A stretch of 64,000 nt of DNA from Autumnicola sp041679265 (GCF_041679265.1 NZ_JBGFSM010000006.1:124001-188000), one strand, 5' to 3'; numbered from the stretch's first letter, positions 36,159-45,687 are shown. Notes: generated from the letters alone by a model not told the origin. Translations and numbers: made by a program.

Positions 36159-36530
36159 TCATTCTTTACTTACTCTAAACTTGACTGGATTGTTTATGAT
36201 ATAGTTTAGTAGCTTTCCAACTTCTAAACTTTTTTGGTTTAGTTCTTCTTTGGTATTTTTATTAATATACTCACAAGCATAAGCCAACTCTAACCAGCTT
36301 TGTGTTTCAGGATTTTCAGCATCACTATCACTTAATTTGCCTATAAAATGATTTGGATACCGCCGCTTTCGATAAGCTTCCGCAACATTTGTCCACAGCG
36401 AACGCGAACTTCTTCTGATCTGGTCTGTTAAAGAATATTTTTCTTCCTTTTGAAATTCTTTGTCAGATTAAAAATATCCATAGCAGGGCCAAAACTAATT
36501 TTCATAGACTTTTAAAGATCTAAAATCCAT
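36159..36530 (-). pseudogene. four-helix-bundle (S23-type, TIGR02436-like) protein gene, frameshifted
   Basis: Conceptual translation on the minus strand gives MDFRSLKVYEN, then a stop. After a +1 shift it gives SFGPAMDIFNLTK, and after a -1 shift EFQKEEKYSLTDQIRRSSRS, continuing through WTNVAEAYRKRRYPNHFIGKL and AENPETQSWLELAYACEYI to a TGA at 36159. The segments match the family of small proteins known from 23S rRNA intervening sequences (LTDQIRRSSRS, AEAYRKRRY and AENPETQ are hallmarks). A missing A in an A-run near 36437 (ACAAAGAA for ACAAAAGAA) explains one shift, and an extra base near 36498 the other. The gene appears dead unless both are sequencing errors. Confidence 0.8.
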
Positions 36531-36531
36531 T

Positions 36532-36557
36532 AACTACTGCCTATTGCCCCGAACTGC
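36532..36557 (-). repeat. AGCAGT-type flanking repeat, right copy (inverted)
   Basis: Read on the minus strand this stretch has AGCAGT, CAAT and GCAGT units in the same order as 36131-36158 on the plus strand. It lies between the ffh stop codon and the broken four-helix-bundle gene. Confidence 0.35.
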
Positions 36558-36560
36558 TCA

Positions 36561-37889
36561 CTACTTCATCCCCTTCATCATGTTCATCATCTGCCGGCCA
36601 CCGCCACCCTGCATCATTTTCATCATTTTTCCCATCTGGTTAAATTGCTTTAACAGCTGGTTTACTTCCTGTACAGAAGTACCGGAACCTTTCCCAATTC
36701 TTTTCTTTCTGCTCGAATTAATGATTTTTGGGTTGCTCCTTTCTTCAGGTGTCATGGAATAAATAATCGCTTCGATTCCTTTAAAGGCGTCGTCATCAAT
36801 ATCTACATCTTTCAGCATTTTTCCCGCTCCGGGAATCATTCCGAGGAGATCCTTCATAGATCCCATTTTCTTTATCTGGTGAAGCTGATTCAGAAAATCG
36901 TCAAATCCAAACTTATTTTTGGCAATCTTCTTCTGAAGTTTTCTTGCTTCCTCTTCATCATACTGCTCCTGGGCACGTTCCACAAGGGAAACCACGTCCC
37001 CCATCCCTAAAATTCTATCTGCCATACGGGAAGGATAGAACACATCTATAGCCTCCATTTTCTCCCCTGTACCAATAAATTTTATGGGTTTATTTACAAC
37101 AGATTTAATTGAAATGGCCGCACCCCCACGGGTATCACCATCGAGTTTTGTAAGGATTACCCCGTCAAAATTAAGGCGTTCATTAAAGGCTTTGGCTGTA
37201 TTCACCGCATCCTGCCCGGTCATGGAATCTACCACGAACAGGGTTTCATGCGGCTCTATAGCCTGATGAATATTGGCAATTTCAGTCATCATGGCTTCAT
37301 CTATAGCCAAACGACCGGCGGTATCTATAATTACCACATTATGCCCGTTTTGTTTCGCATGGGCAATAGCCGCTTTGGAAATAGCCACGGGATCCTGGTT
37401 TCCTTCTTCAGAATAAACCTCAACGCCAACCTGTTCTCCAACAACGTGCAACTGGTTAATCGCCGCCGGCCTGTAAACATCACAGGCAACCAAAAGCGGC
37501 TTTTTTGTTTTTTTATTTTTAAGATAATTGGCAAGCTTACCAGAAAAAGTGGTTTTACCACTTCCCTGTAAACCGGACATCAATATTACCGAAGGATTGC
37601 CGCTAAGGTTCACCCCGGCAGCTTCTCCCCCCATCAAATCTGTAAGCTCGTCTTTAACAAGCTTCACCATCATCTGGCCAGGCTTTAAAGCAGTAAGAAC
37701 ATTTTGTCCCAGCGCTTTTTCTTTAACCGTGTTGGTAAACTCTTTGGCAATTTTATAGTTAACATCGGCATCTACCAAAGCACGCCTTACCTCTTTAAGA
37801 GTTTCGGCAACGTTTATTTCGGTGATCTGGCCGTGACCTTTTAAAACATGAAAGGCATTATCTAACTTATCGCTTAAATTATCGAACAT
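36561..37889 (-). CDS. ffh: signal recognition particle protein Ffh (SRP54)
   Basis: Ffh binds 4.5S RNA and signal peptides and delivers ribosomes to FtsY. The N domain is followed by the GTPase G domain (GLQGSGKTTFSGKLA, DVYRPAAINQL, DTAGRLAID, TKLDGDTRGGAA). The methionine-rich M domain ends in MGKMMKMMQGGGGRQMMNMM. The length of 442 residues is standard. The stop codon abuts the flanking repeat of the broken four-helix-bundle gene. Confidence 0.97.
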   Translation of the reverse strand: MFDNLSDKLDNAFHVLKGHGQITEINVAETLKEVRRALVDADVNYKIAKEFTNTVKEKALGQNVLTALKPGQMMVKLVKDELTDLMGGEAAGVNLSGNPSVILMSGLQGSGKTTFSGKLANYLKNKKTKKPLLVACDVYRPAAINQLHVVGEQVGVEVYSEEGNQDPVAISKAAIAHAKQNGHNVVIIDTAGRLAIDEAMMTEIANIHQAIEPHETLFVVDSMTGQDAVNTAKAFNERLNFDGVILTKLDGDTRGGAAISIKSVVNKPIKFIGTGEKMEAIDVFYPSRMADRILGMGDVVSLVERAQEQYDEEEARKLQKKIAKNKFGFDDFLNQLHQIKKMGSMKDLLGMIPGAGKMLKDVDIDDDAFKGIEAIIYSMTPEERSNPKIINSSRKKRIGKGSGTSVQEVNQLLKQFNQMGKMMKMMQGGGGRQMMNMMKGMK

Positions 37890-38144
37890 AATCTTGCTAC
37901 GTTTTTAAGAATTGCAAAGATAGGGATTGGTTGATTAGTTACAAAGACGGTCAGAAAGAAAGATTTAGGTAGATTTAACTAGCAGCTCAAGAATTTGGTC
38001 GTGTGGAAGTTGCAGGCCTTTATGCAATATCTATAGTTGTTGTGGGTATCGCTTGTGTTACCAGCATGAACCACCCAGTGTCATGGTAACTTACATTACA
38101 ACACCTAGCTCTACACGCTTAACTTTTCACTAACCGCATTTTAC

Positions 38145-39392
38145 TTAGTTCCTCCTTCTGTTAAATCCGCTTCTGGTTTTTGACGAAGCACTTTTGCGAC
38201 CGCCACCTCTATGCTGTGCCTTATTATCGGCTTTTTTTTGAAGTACTTCCTGAAGATTTTCAGTTGGTTCAAAACCATCCAGAATTTCTTTTTCCAATGA
38301 TTCTCCCAATAACTTTTCAATACCTCTTACATGCTCATTCTCATCCACGCTCACCAACGAAATAGCCTGTCCGCTTGCCCCGGCCCGGCCTGTACGGCCA
38401 ATGCGGTGAACATAATCTTCTGGTACATTTGGCAATTCATAATTAATTACATGGGGCAAAAGCGGAATATCCAGTCCGCGTGCAGCAATATCTGTAGCCA
38501 CCAACACCCTCAGGTTTCCCTTTTTAAAACCCGCAAGCGCTTTTGTCCTGGCACCCTGGCTTTTATTTCCATGGATTGCCGCGGAAGTAATCCCGCTTTT
38601 TTCCAGCTTCTGGCTTAGCCGGTTTGCGCCATGTTTTGTCCTGGTAAAAACCAGTACCTGTTCCCAATTGCCATCTGAAATAAGCTTGGTGATTAAAGCT
38701 GTTTTTTTAGATTTATTGGTTTTATAAACCTTCTGGTCTACTTTCTCTGCCGCGGTGTTTTGCGGTGCGGCTTCTACCATTACCGGATGTTTTAAAAAGG
38801 TGTTTGCAAACTGCTTTATATCTTTTGAAAAAGTTGCTGAAAACAGCAAGTTCTGCCGTTGTGCCGGCATTAAAGCGAGAATTTTTTTAATATCCCGCAG
38901 GAATCCCATATCCAGCATCCTGTCTGCCTCATCCAAAACAAGAATTTCAATATTGGCAAGGGAAAATGCTTTTTGCTGATGTAAATCCAGCAGTCTTCCC
39001 GGGGTGGCCACAAGAATATCCACGCCCTGCCTTAAAGCCCTTATTTGGGGGGCAGCGTTTACGCCGCCAAAAATAACGTGAGACCTTAGATCCAGAAAAG
39101 AACTATAGTCCTTTACTTCTTCCATTACCTGCGCGGCGAGTTCTCTTGTAGGGGTTAAGATCAGTGCGCGGACCGGCCGTTTTCTTAAAGTTTCTCCTCC
39201 AGATAAAACTTGCAGCATTGGCAGTGCAAAAGCGGCAGTTTTACCTGTTCCCGTCTGAGCCGATGCCAAAATATCTTTTCCTTCTAATATAAATGGAATT
39301 GCCTTTTCCTGAATAGTTGAAGGCGTAGTGTGTCCTTTTTTGCTGATTGCTTTCAGCAGGGGTTCAGACAAACCCAATGATTTAAATGACAT
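38145..39392 (-). CDS. DEAD-box RNA helicase, RhlE-like
   Basis: The ATP-dependent RNA helicase shows the Q motif region (FKSLGLSEPLLKAI), motif I AQTGTGKTAAF, Ia PTRELAAQ, II DEADRMLDMG, III SAT, and VI HRIGRTGRAG. The 415-residue chain ends in a short basic Arg/Lys/Ser-rich tail (RGGGRKSASSKTRSGFNRRRN). This fits the RhlE/CsdA-like group active in rRNA maturation, RNA decay or cold adaptation. A 10-bp hairpin lies in its presumed 5' leader. Confidence 0.95.
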   Translation of the reverse strand: MSFKSLGLSEPLLKAISKKGHTTPSTIQEKAIPFILEGKDILASAQTGTGKTAAFALPMLQVLSGGETLRKRPVRALILTPTRELAAQVMEEVKDYSSFLDLRSHVIFGGVNAAPQIRALRQGVDILVATPGRLLDLHQQKAFSLANIEILVLDEADRMLDMGFLRDIKKILALMPAQRQNLLFSATFSKDIKQFANTFLKHPVMVEAAPQNTAAEKVDQKVYKTNKSKKTALITKLISDGNWEQVLVFTRTKHGANRLSQKLEKSGITSAAIHGNKSQGARTKALAGFKKGNLRVLVATDIAARGLDIPLLPHVINYELPNVPEDYVHRIGRTGRAGASGQAISLVSVDENEHVRGIEKLLGESLEKEILDGFEPTENLQEVLQKKADNKAQHRGGGRKSASSKTRSGFNRRRN

Positions 39393-39404
39393 AAAAATTG
39401 TTTA

Positions 39405-39435
39405 AAAAATGACAATTATGTGCTATGTCATTTTT
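39405..39435 (-). promoter_or_regulatory. hairpin in the 5' leader of the DEAD-box helicase gene
   Basis: A perfect 10-bp stem (aaaaatgaca at 39405-39414 with tgtcattttt at 39426-39435) closes an 11-base loop. On the minus strand it lies between the -7 box and the ATG and is followed by a T-run. It could act as an attenuator or an RNA structure that the helicase itself unwinds. Confidence 0.55.
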
Positions 39436-39445
39436 ATATAAGCGG

Positions 39446-39453
39446 CAAAGGTA
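39446..39453 (-). promoter_or_regulatory. -7 box TACCTTTG for the DEAD-box helicase gene
   Basis: An exact TAnnTTTG match on the minus strand lies 53 bases before the ATG, which would place the hairpin at 39405-39435 inside the transcribed leader. Confidence 0.55.
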
Positions 39454-39763
39454 CAGTTAATTCCCGAGGTAATCTATTTTTAACTTTTTTTGACTCCCTA
39501 TCTGGCTATGGGTTATTATTTGCCGTAGACTGATTGTTCTTTTACAAAAAATTCCTGGATTCTTTTGTTACAAATCAACTTCAAAATAGCAACAAACCTG
39601 TATTTCTTGTCACAAATAACAAACAATTCTTTATGCTCTCCGCACTTCGCCATTTTCTCTACTCTTTCCTCTCTCCTCTAAAAAATCAAGTCTAAAAAAT
39701 GGCAGTTTTGGCACAAGAGAATTGGCCCTCCAGGCCGTGTACCTTTAATTTTTTCCTTCAAAA

Positions 39764-41542
39764 TCACATTCGCTCCGGCACCTGGATTCCCAACAGAGCG
39801 AAGGAAGATTTGATAACATTGCCCACCGCCTGTGATAATTGCACCCTGAAAATTTTCTGCTGAATTTCATCTGTTCCCAAAATGGTGATATTCTGGTAGA
39901 AAGAATTAAATTCTTTTACAAGCTCGTAAGTGTAATTGGCAATTAACGCAGGGCTATGATTTTCAGCCGCCAGCTGAACAGTTTCGGGGTATAGCTGAAG
40001 CTGCTTTATAAGTTCTTTTTCTTTTTCATGCAGCTCGTAGCCCGTAGGGATTTCTTTACTGTAATCAAAATCGGCTTTTCTAAGGATAGACTGTATCCTG
40101 GCGTAAGTATATTGAATAAACGGCCCGGTATTTCCCTGGAAATCCACAGATTCTTTGGGATCAAACAAAATCCTCTTTTTAGGATCCACCTTCAGAATAT
40201 AATATTTCAAGGCACCCAGGCCAATTATACGATAAAGCTCTTCTTTTTCCTCTTCAGAATAACCATCTAATTTCCCTAATTCTTCTGAAATGGCACGGGC
40301 GGTTTCCTTCATTTCTTCAATAAGATCATCGGCATCTACCACTGTTCCTTCCCGGCTCTTCATTTTTCCGCTGGGCAAATCCACCATTCCGTAGCTTAAG
40401 TGATAGAGATAATCTGCCCAGTCAAAGCCCAGTTTTTTCAGGATTAGAAACAGCACTTTAAAATGATAATCCTGCTCATTGCCCACGGTGTAGACCATCC
40501 CGTTAATATCAAAATCCTTGACCCGCTGTATGGCAGTACCAATATCCTGGGTCATATAAACTGCGGTCCCGTCACTTCTAAGCACGATCTTTTCATCCAG
40601 GCCTTCCCCGGTAAGATCTATCCATACGCTGCCATCTTCTTTCTTAAAAAACACCCCTTTTTCAAGCCCCTGTGCCACCACATCTTTTCCTAAAAGATAA
40701 GTATTGCTTTCATAATAGTTCTTATCGAAATCTACGCCCAGCGCATCATAGGTTTTTTCGAAGCCATTGTACACCCACTGGTTCATTTTTTCCCAAAGGG
40801 CCACCACTTCTGGATCCCCGGCTTCCCATTTTAGCAACATCTGCTTGGCTTCCACTAGAATGGGCGCTTCGGCTTTCGCAGCTTCTTCAGAAAGCCCCTG
40901 CTCCTTCATCTCTGTAACCTGCTTTTTGTATTCCAGGTCAAATTTTACATAGTAATTACCCACCAGCTTATCACCTTTTATTCCGGCAGATTCCGGCGTT
41001 TCTCCATTCCCAAAGCGTTGCCAGGCCAGCATGGATTTGCAGATATGGATTCCGCGGTCATTGATAATTTGTGTTTTATAAACTTTATTTCCGGCGGCTT
41101 TAAGAATTTCAGAAACCGAATAACCTAAAAGATTATTCCTGATATGGCCTAGATGCAGTGGTTTATTGGTGTTGGGCGAAGAATACTCCACCATAATTCC
41201 CTGTGCATTGGAAGCTGGCGGAATAATTCCAAAATCTTCGTTGCTTTTTATGCTTCCGAAGAAATTTAAATAATAAGAATTGCTTAGCACGATATTTAGA
41301 AATCCCTGCACTACATTAAAATGGGAAACTTCAGCAACATTTTCCTGCAGATACTGACCAATTTCCTGCCCAAGCTTTGCCGGATTTGTTTTTACCTGAC
41401 GCAGCATGGGAAAAGTAACCAGCGTAACATCCCCTTCAAAATCTTTGCGGGTGGGCTGAAATTCTACTTGATCTATCTCAACATCATGAATCTTTTTTAC
41501 AGCTTCTTTTACATGTGTAGCAAGAATACTCTGAATTGCCAT
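39764..41542 (-). CDS. argS: arginyl-tRNA synthetase ArgS
   Basis: ArgS is a class I synthetase that charges tRNA-Arg. Motifs are EYSSPNTNKPLHLGHIRNNLLG (HIGH motif region), YMTQDIGTAIQR, GMVDLPSGKMKSREGTVVDADDL (KMSKS-like KMKSR) and the C-terminal anticodon-binding helical domain ending in LLGIQVPERM. The length of 592 residues is normal. A -7 box lies 29 bases upstream. Confidence 0.97.
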   Translation of the reverse strand: MAIQSILATHVKEAVKKIHDVEIDQVEFQPTRKDFEGDVTLVTFPMLRQVKTNPAKLGQEIGQYLQENVAEVSHFNVVQGFLNIVLSNSYYLNFFGSIKSNEDFGIIPPASNAQGIMVEYSSPNTNKPLHLGHIRNNLLGYSVSEILKAAGNKVYKTQIINDRGIHICKSMLAWQRFGNGETPESAGIKGDKLVGNYYVKFDLEYKKQVTEMKEQGLSEEAAKAEAPILVEAKQMLLKWEAGDPEVVALWEKMNQWVYNGFEKTYDALGVDFDKNYYESNTYLLGKDVVAQGLEKGVFFKKEDGSVWIDLTGEGLDEKIVLRSDGTAVYMTQDIGTAIQRVKDFDINGMVYTVGNEQDYHFKVLFLILKKLGFDWADYLYHLSYGMVDLPSGKMKSREGTVVDADDLIEEMKETARAISEELGKLDGYSEEEKEELYRIIGLGALKYYILKVDPKKRILFDPKESVDFQGNTGPFIQYTYARIQSILRKADFDYSKEIPTGYELHEKEKELIKQLQLYPETVQLAAENHSPALIANYTYELVKEFNSFYQNITILGTDEIQQKIFRVQLSQAVGNVIKSSFALLGIQVPERM

Positions 41543-41571
41543 TTTTCCTAATTTATCAGGTTAAAGAGCTG

Positions 41572-41579
41572 CAAAGATA
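41572..41579 (-). promoter_or_regulatory. -7 box TATCTTTG for argS
   Basis: An exact TAnnTTTG match on the minus strand lies 29 bases before the argS start codon. Confidence 0.55.
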
Positions 41580-41733
41580 AGAGAAATTAGAAGTTTGCCC
41601 ATGCTTTAAAGGCAAATAGGTATCTTAGGGAAGGTATTGCTGAATACCGCTTAAATTATGTAAGGACATTAATATTTTATCCTCTAAATATACAGGTAGC
41701 ACCAAAAACTTCAATTCTAACAAACTAAAAAAT

Positions 41734-42159
41734 ATGCTGCAAAATATTTCTTATAACCGCCCGGCCATAAAAAGAAAGATTGATGCTGAAGTAGGCAAAA
41801 CCTTCACCCTGCTGGAACGGATGAAACTAAACGGCACCGGCTCCCCCAAACTCCACATTACTGCAGCCAGTATTGATATTCATAATTTGCTGATTCTGGA
41901 CAAATACACAAACACCTGCAATGTAGAAATGCGGCCTAACGGAATAATTGTGATGTTCCGGAGCATACTGGAAACCTATGCGCTTATTATTCCTTATCAT
42001 AAACTTACGCTCTACAAAGGAAAAGCTGAGGAATATTCTATTTACCGGGACCATTACTTTATTAAAGTTAAGGCTGACAAAGCTTCAATTCACAAGTTTT
42101 TTAGAAAAGTAATTGATTATAAAGCAGATAACGCGCCTACTCAAATTGACGATCTTTAG
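41734..42159 (+). CDS. conserved-looking hypothetical protein, 141 aa
   Basis: The protein has no signal peptide and no membrane helix. It alternates beta-like stretches (KLHITAASIDIHNLLILD, CNVEMRPNGIIVMFRS, ALIIPYHKLTLYKG) and ends in a helical basic segment (KADKASIHKFFRKVIDYK). The middle looks like a small all-beta domain of a PH-like kind, but I do not recognise the family. It stands alone between argS (divergent) and a small convergent membrane-protein gene. Confidence 0.65.
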   Translation: MLQNISYNRPAIKRKIDAEVGKTFTLLERMKLNGTGSPKLHITAASIDIHNLLILDKYTNTCNVEMRPNGIIVMFRSILETYALIIPYHKLTLYKGKAEEYSIYRDHYFIKVKADKASIHKFFRKVIDYKADNAPTQIDDL

Positions 42160-42350
42160 CGGTGATTTTTTTCAGGAAAAGATGGAAGTTAGATAGCTGA
42201 GAAAGGGGAAACTGAAATTTTAAACTATTTTAATATCTACATATGCTTCCAACCTAAGGCTTAAAGCTAATACTTTGACAAAAATTTGAGATTCAACATT
42301 AAAAATAAACCTTGTATTATTGGGCAAAGAGTATAGGTATCCCACGCTGA

Positions 42351-42554
42351 TTATCTTCTGCGGAACGCCAGCCCTGCAATAAGTGCTAATACCCCAAAGC
42401 CAATCATGGCGTAAGATTGGGTATTATCCTCATGCGCTTCTACTTTTAACGGACCTGCATTTATGGCAAATTCTGGTGTAATCACAGCATACAGGCCATA
42501 GGCTATAAGCCCCACACCAACAAGCAGCAGCACTATTTTCAGCACGTTATTCAT
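42351..42554 (-). CDS. small membrane protein, DUF3185-like, 67 aa
   Basis: Two hydrophobic helices (about residues 5-24 and 47-63) flank a polar segment (INAGPLKVEAHEDNTQSY), and the protein ends in a basic RRR. The layout resembles DUF3185-type small membrane proteins of unknown function. The assignment is tentative. Confidence 0.6.
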   Translation of the reverse strand: MNNVLKIVLLLVGVGLIAYGLYAVITPEFAINAGPLKVEAHEDNTQSYAMIGFGVLALIAGLAFRRR

Positions 42555-42625
42555 TTTATAAAATTTTACTAATCAAAGGTGAAAGTACTAATTTAATTCC
42601 TATTTTATCCTCTAAACCTCTCCAC

Positions 42626-44071
42626 ATGCGAATACTGCTTACAGGTGCAAACGGCTATATTGGAATGCGCCTGCTCCCGGAACTTCTGGAGCAGGGGCAT
42701 GAAGTGATTTGCGCGGTAAGAAATAAGAACCGTTTTTCTTCATCTAAAGAATTACGGGAACAGGTGGAACTTGTTGAGATCGATTTTCTTGAAGATAAAG
42801 AAGCCCCGGCAAAAATTAAACATATTGATGTTGCCTATTATTTAATTCATTCCATGTCTGCTTCCACCAAAGATTTTGATGAGCATGAGATGAAGGCCGC
42901 AAAGAATTTTAACCAGATGATGGCGGAAACAAGCGTAAATCAGGTAATTTACTTAAGTGGAATAATAAATGAAGAAAAACTCTCTAAACACCTGGCTTCC
43001 CGTAAAAAGGTAGAAGAAATTTTATATGAAGGAGACTTTCACACCACGGTTTTAAGAGCAGCCATAATAATAGGTTCCGGCAGCTCTTCTTTTGAAATCC
43101 TAAGGGATTTATGCGAGAAACTTCCGGTGATGATTACCCCGCAATGGGTAAGAACAAAATGCCAGCCCCTGGCAATAAGGGACGTAATCCAGTTCCTTAC
43201 GGGAGTGATTGGAAGAAAAGAGTGCTATAACGAATCTTTTGATGTTGGAGGGCCGGATGTTTTAAGTTACCAGGAAATGATGGAGCAATACGCAAAGGTA
43301 CGCGGGCTAAAATTATGGATATGGAGTGTGCCGGTAATGTCGCCAAACCTCTCTTCTTACTGGCTTTATTTTATTACATCAACATCCTATAAACTTGCCC
43401 GTAACCTTGTGGACAGTATGAAAGTTGAAGTGGTTACCAGGGATACGCGCCTCCAGGAATTGTTAGACATTAAGCCCCTGCACTATACTGAAGCCATAAA
43501 ACTGGCTTTTTACAAGATTGAACAAAACCAGGTGGTCTCCAGCTGGAAAGATTCCCTTAGCAGCGGCCGCTTCAAAAAAGAACTCAACAAACATATACAG
43601 GTACCTAAATATGGCTGCCTAAGGGACGTCCAGAGCGCAAAAGTTGAAAATCCGGAAGAAGTCTTAGACCGCATATGGTCTATAGGTGGATTAAACGGCT
43701 GGTATTATGGCAACTGGTTGTGGAAATTTAGGGGTTACTTAGACAAGTTATTTGGCGGGGTTGGCCTGCGCAGAGGCAGGACCCATCCTCACATGCTGGC
43801 CAGCGGGGATTCGCTCGATTTCTGGCGGGTTTTGCTGGCAGACAGAGAAGAGAAACGCCTGTTGCTGTTCGCAGAAATGAAGGTTCCCGGAGAAGCATGG
43901 CTGGAATTTAAAATTGATGAAGAAAATGTACTACATCAAACCGCCACCTTCAGGCCTAAAGGCCTCTGGGGAAGATTGTACTGGTACTCTATGTATCCAT
44001 TCCATTATTTTATTTTTGAAGGAATGCTGAATAAAATCGCTAAGGGAGAACCTCAAAAAAGCATCGCCTGA
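42626..44071 (+). CDS. NAD(P)-binding SDR/NmrA-type oxidoreductase with C-terminal DUF2867 domain
   Basis: The N-terminal Rossmann domain begins with RILLTGANGYIGMRLLPELL (TGxxGYIG, about residues 2-21) and continues as an extended SDR/NmrA-like fold (DVAYYLIHSM, VIYLSGIINE, VLRAAIIIGSGSSSFEILRDL). The C-terminal part (about residues 330-475; GWYYGNWLWKFRGYLDKLFGGVGLRRGRTHP) matches DUF2867. Such fusions occur in many bacteria without a defined substrate. It ends 3 bases before the BCCT transporter gene, so the two are likely co-expressed. Confidence 0.88.
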   Translation: MRILLTGANGYIGMRLLPELLEQGHEVICAVRNKNRFSSSKELREQVELVEIDFLEDKEAPAKIKHIDVAYYLIHSMSASTKDFDEHEMKAAKNFNQMMAETSVNQVIYLSGIINEEKLSKHLASRKKVEEILYEGDFHTTVLRAAIIIGSGSSSFEILRDLCEKLPVMITPQWVRTKCQPLAIRDVIQFLTGVIGRKECYNESFDVGGPDVLSYQEMMEQYAKVRGLKLWIWSVPVMSPNLSSYWLYFITSTSYKLARNLVDSMKVEVVTRDTRLQELLDIKPLHYTEAIKLAFYKIEQNQVVSSWKDSLSSGRFKKELNKHIQVPKYGCLRDVQSAKVENPEEVLDRIWSIGGLNGWYYGNWLWKFRGYLDKLFGGVGLRRGRTHPHMLASGDSLDFWRVLLADREEKRLLLFAEMKVPGEAWLEFKIDEENVLHQTATFRPKGLWGRLYWYSMYPFHYFIFEGMLNKIAKGEPQKSIA

Positions 44072-44074
44072 TCT

Positions 44075-45565
44075 TTGAAAAACTTCAGAAAAAATATAGC
44101 TAAAAATCCTCTTTTTTACCTATCTACACTCATCCTCATTGTTTTTTCCCTCTTTATCTTTTTATTTACAGAACTTTTCTACGAATTAATTGAAGATGGA
44201 TCTGTATGGGTCCGGGAAATTTTTGGGGGATTTTATCTCTGGCTGGGGCTAATTTGCGTACTCTTTCTTTTATTTATTGCATTTTCAAAATTTGGAAAAA
44301 TACGATTGGGAAATTCTCCTCCGGAATTTAACCGTCTCTCCTGGATTGCCATGCTGTACAGTGCAGGAATGGGAGCGGGAATATTATTGCGTGCAGTCCA
44401 GGAGCCGGTATTCATGTACCTTAACCCTCCTATTGTGACCTCAAATTCCAACGAGGTAATTGCTCTGGAATATACTTTTTATCAATGGGGTTTTACTGCA
44501 TGGGCTTTCTACGGGATTTTTGCCATTGTTATAGGTTATTCCATATTTGTGGAAAAAGAAGGCATCCGTTTAAGTTCCGGACTGGGAAGATTTAAGAAGA
44601 TCCGTTTTCTTCCTGAAGCTACAGATTTACTAACCATTTTAACAACGGTTTTTGGGCTGGTAGCCGCTATAGGCCTTGGCACCACCCAAATTGAAGGAGG
44701 GATAAGTCACTTAACCGGCTCTTTACCCGGTTCCCTTGCTCCTGTAATGATAATGGTGTTTATAATATGCCTGCTGGCATTTCTTTCAGCATACGCTGGG
44801 GTACAAAAAGGAATCAGGGTCATATCCAACTGGAATATTTATATTACGCTATTCCTTATGTTGTTTGTACTGTTCCTGGGAGACCTGCAGGGAATTATCA
44901 CCAATTTCCTGGAGGCGCTTTATTACTATATCCTGGAATTTATTCCTCTAAGCCTTGCCTGGGGAAGCTACGATCCCGGAAAACATTTTTTAACGGACTG
45001 GACTTACTATTATTGGGCGTTCTGGCTGGCATGGGCCCCCTTTACCGGTATTTTTATTGCAAGGATTTCCAAAGGAAGAAGTTTAAGAGAAATGATCCTG
45101 GGGGTGCTCCTAATTCCCTCTTTAGGTAGTTTTTTTTGGTTTAGTGTTTTTGGCACCTCTGCCTTTGATATTATTACAGAAATGCCTTCATATAATGGTG
45201 AATTTGGGAATGTGTTCACCTCTATGTTTATTTTCTTTTCCAACCTTCCTTTTTCGGGAATCACCAACGTTATAGTAGTCCTTTTACTTACCAGTTTTTT
45301 GGTTACTTCAGTAGATTCGGCAATTTTTGTATTGAGTATGTTCAGCGATAAAGGCAAAGAAGAGCCTAAAAAGAAATATCGGCTCATCTGGGCCGTCCTT
45401 ATTTTTATTTTTTCAGAAGCAATTATTGTACTGGGCAATATAAGGCCTGAAAGTGATGTGCTCGCTGCCATGCAAAAATTCCTGATCATTAGCTCCCTTC
45501 CTTTTGCAATTTTTACGGCTGTAATTTTGATATTGACCCTTAGCAAATTTTTAAGAAATCGCTAA
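44075..45565 (+). CDS. BCCT-family betaine/choline/carnitine-type transporter
   Basis: The 496-residue secondary transporter has twelve predicted membrane segments. Family motifs include SAGMGAGILLRAVQEPVFMY in the N-terminal half and DWTYYYWAFWLAWAPFTGIFIARISKGRSLREM in the aromatic-rich TM8 region. BCCT proteins take up quaternary ammonium osmolytes with sodium or protons, which fits a marine bacterium. The substrate is not determined. The start is TTG, 3 bases after the upstream oxidoreductase gene. Confidence 0.93.
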   Translation: MKNFRKNIAKNPLFYLSTLILIVFSLFIFLFTELFYELIEDGSVWVREIFGGFYLWLGLICVLFLLFIAFSKFGKIRLGNSPPEFNRLSWIAMLYSAGMGAGILLRAVQEPVFMYLNPPIVTSNSNEVIALEYTFYQWGFTAWAFYGIFAIVIGYSIFVEKEGIRLSSGLGRFKKIRFLPEATDLLTILTTVFGLVAAIGLGTTQIEGGISHLTGSLPGSLAPVMIMVFIICLLAFLSAYAGVQKGIRVISNWNIYITLFLMLFVLFLGDLQGIITNFLEALYYYILEFIPLSLAWGSYDPGKHFLTDWTYYYWAFWLAWAPFTGIFIARISKGRSLREMILGVLLIPSLGSFFWFSVFGTSAFDIITEMPSYNGEFGNVFTSMFIFFSNLPFSGITNVIVVLLLTSFLVTSVDSAIFVLSMFSDKGKEEPKKKYRLIWAVLIFIFSEAIIVLGNIRPESDVLAAMQKFLIISSLPFAIFTAVILILTLSKFLRNR

Positions 45566-45687
45566 CGCTTCTATCTTCAATTGTTTCTATCTTAGCACTT
45601 TCCCCCAAACATTTTTAACTAAATTTCTACTCTCTGGGCAGGCTTCAAAATACACTTATAGCATGGCTTTTATTTCTTGGCCTTCTA

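Larger units (their letters stand above)
39393..39763. other. 371-base intergenic region: helicase promoter and leader hairpin, rest featureless
   Basis: The region between the helicase start and the argS stop holds the helicase -7 box and leader hairpin in its first 60 bases. From about 39460 to 39763 I see no open frame of useful length, no RNA-gene signature and no convincing terminator. It is T- and C-rich in the middle (39610-39690). Confidence 0.6.

Noticed and set aside
38055..38090. gttacca / tggtaac inverted repeat between ffh and the helicase gene
   Set aside because: Only 7 bp with a 20-base loop and no T-run. Too weak to call a terminator or RNA element.
41640..42350. Possible RNA gene or regulatory RNA around the 141-residue hypothetical gene
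   Set aside because: I looked for tRNA-like arms and terminator hairpins on both strands and saw none.
45010..45546. 178-codon open frame on the minus strand opposite the BCCT gene
   Set aside because: It is a mirror of transmembrane-coding sequence with no independent evidence.
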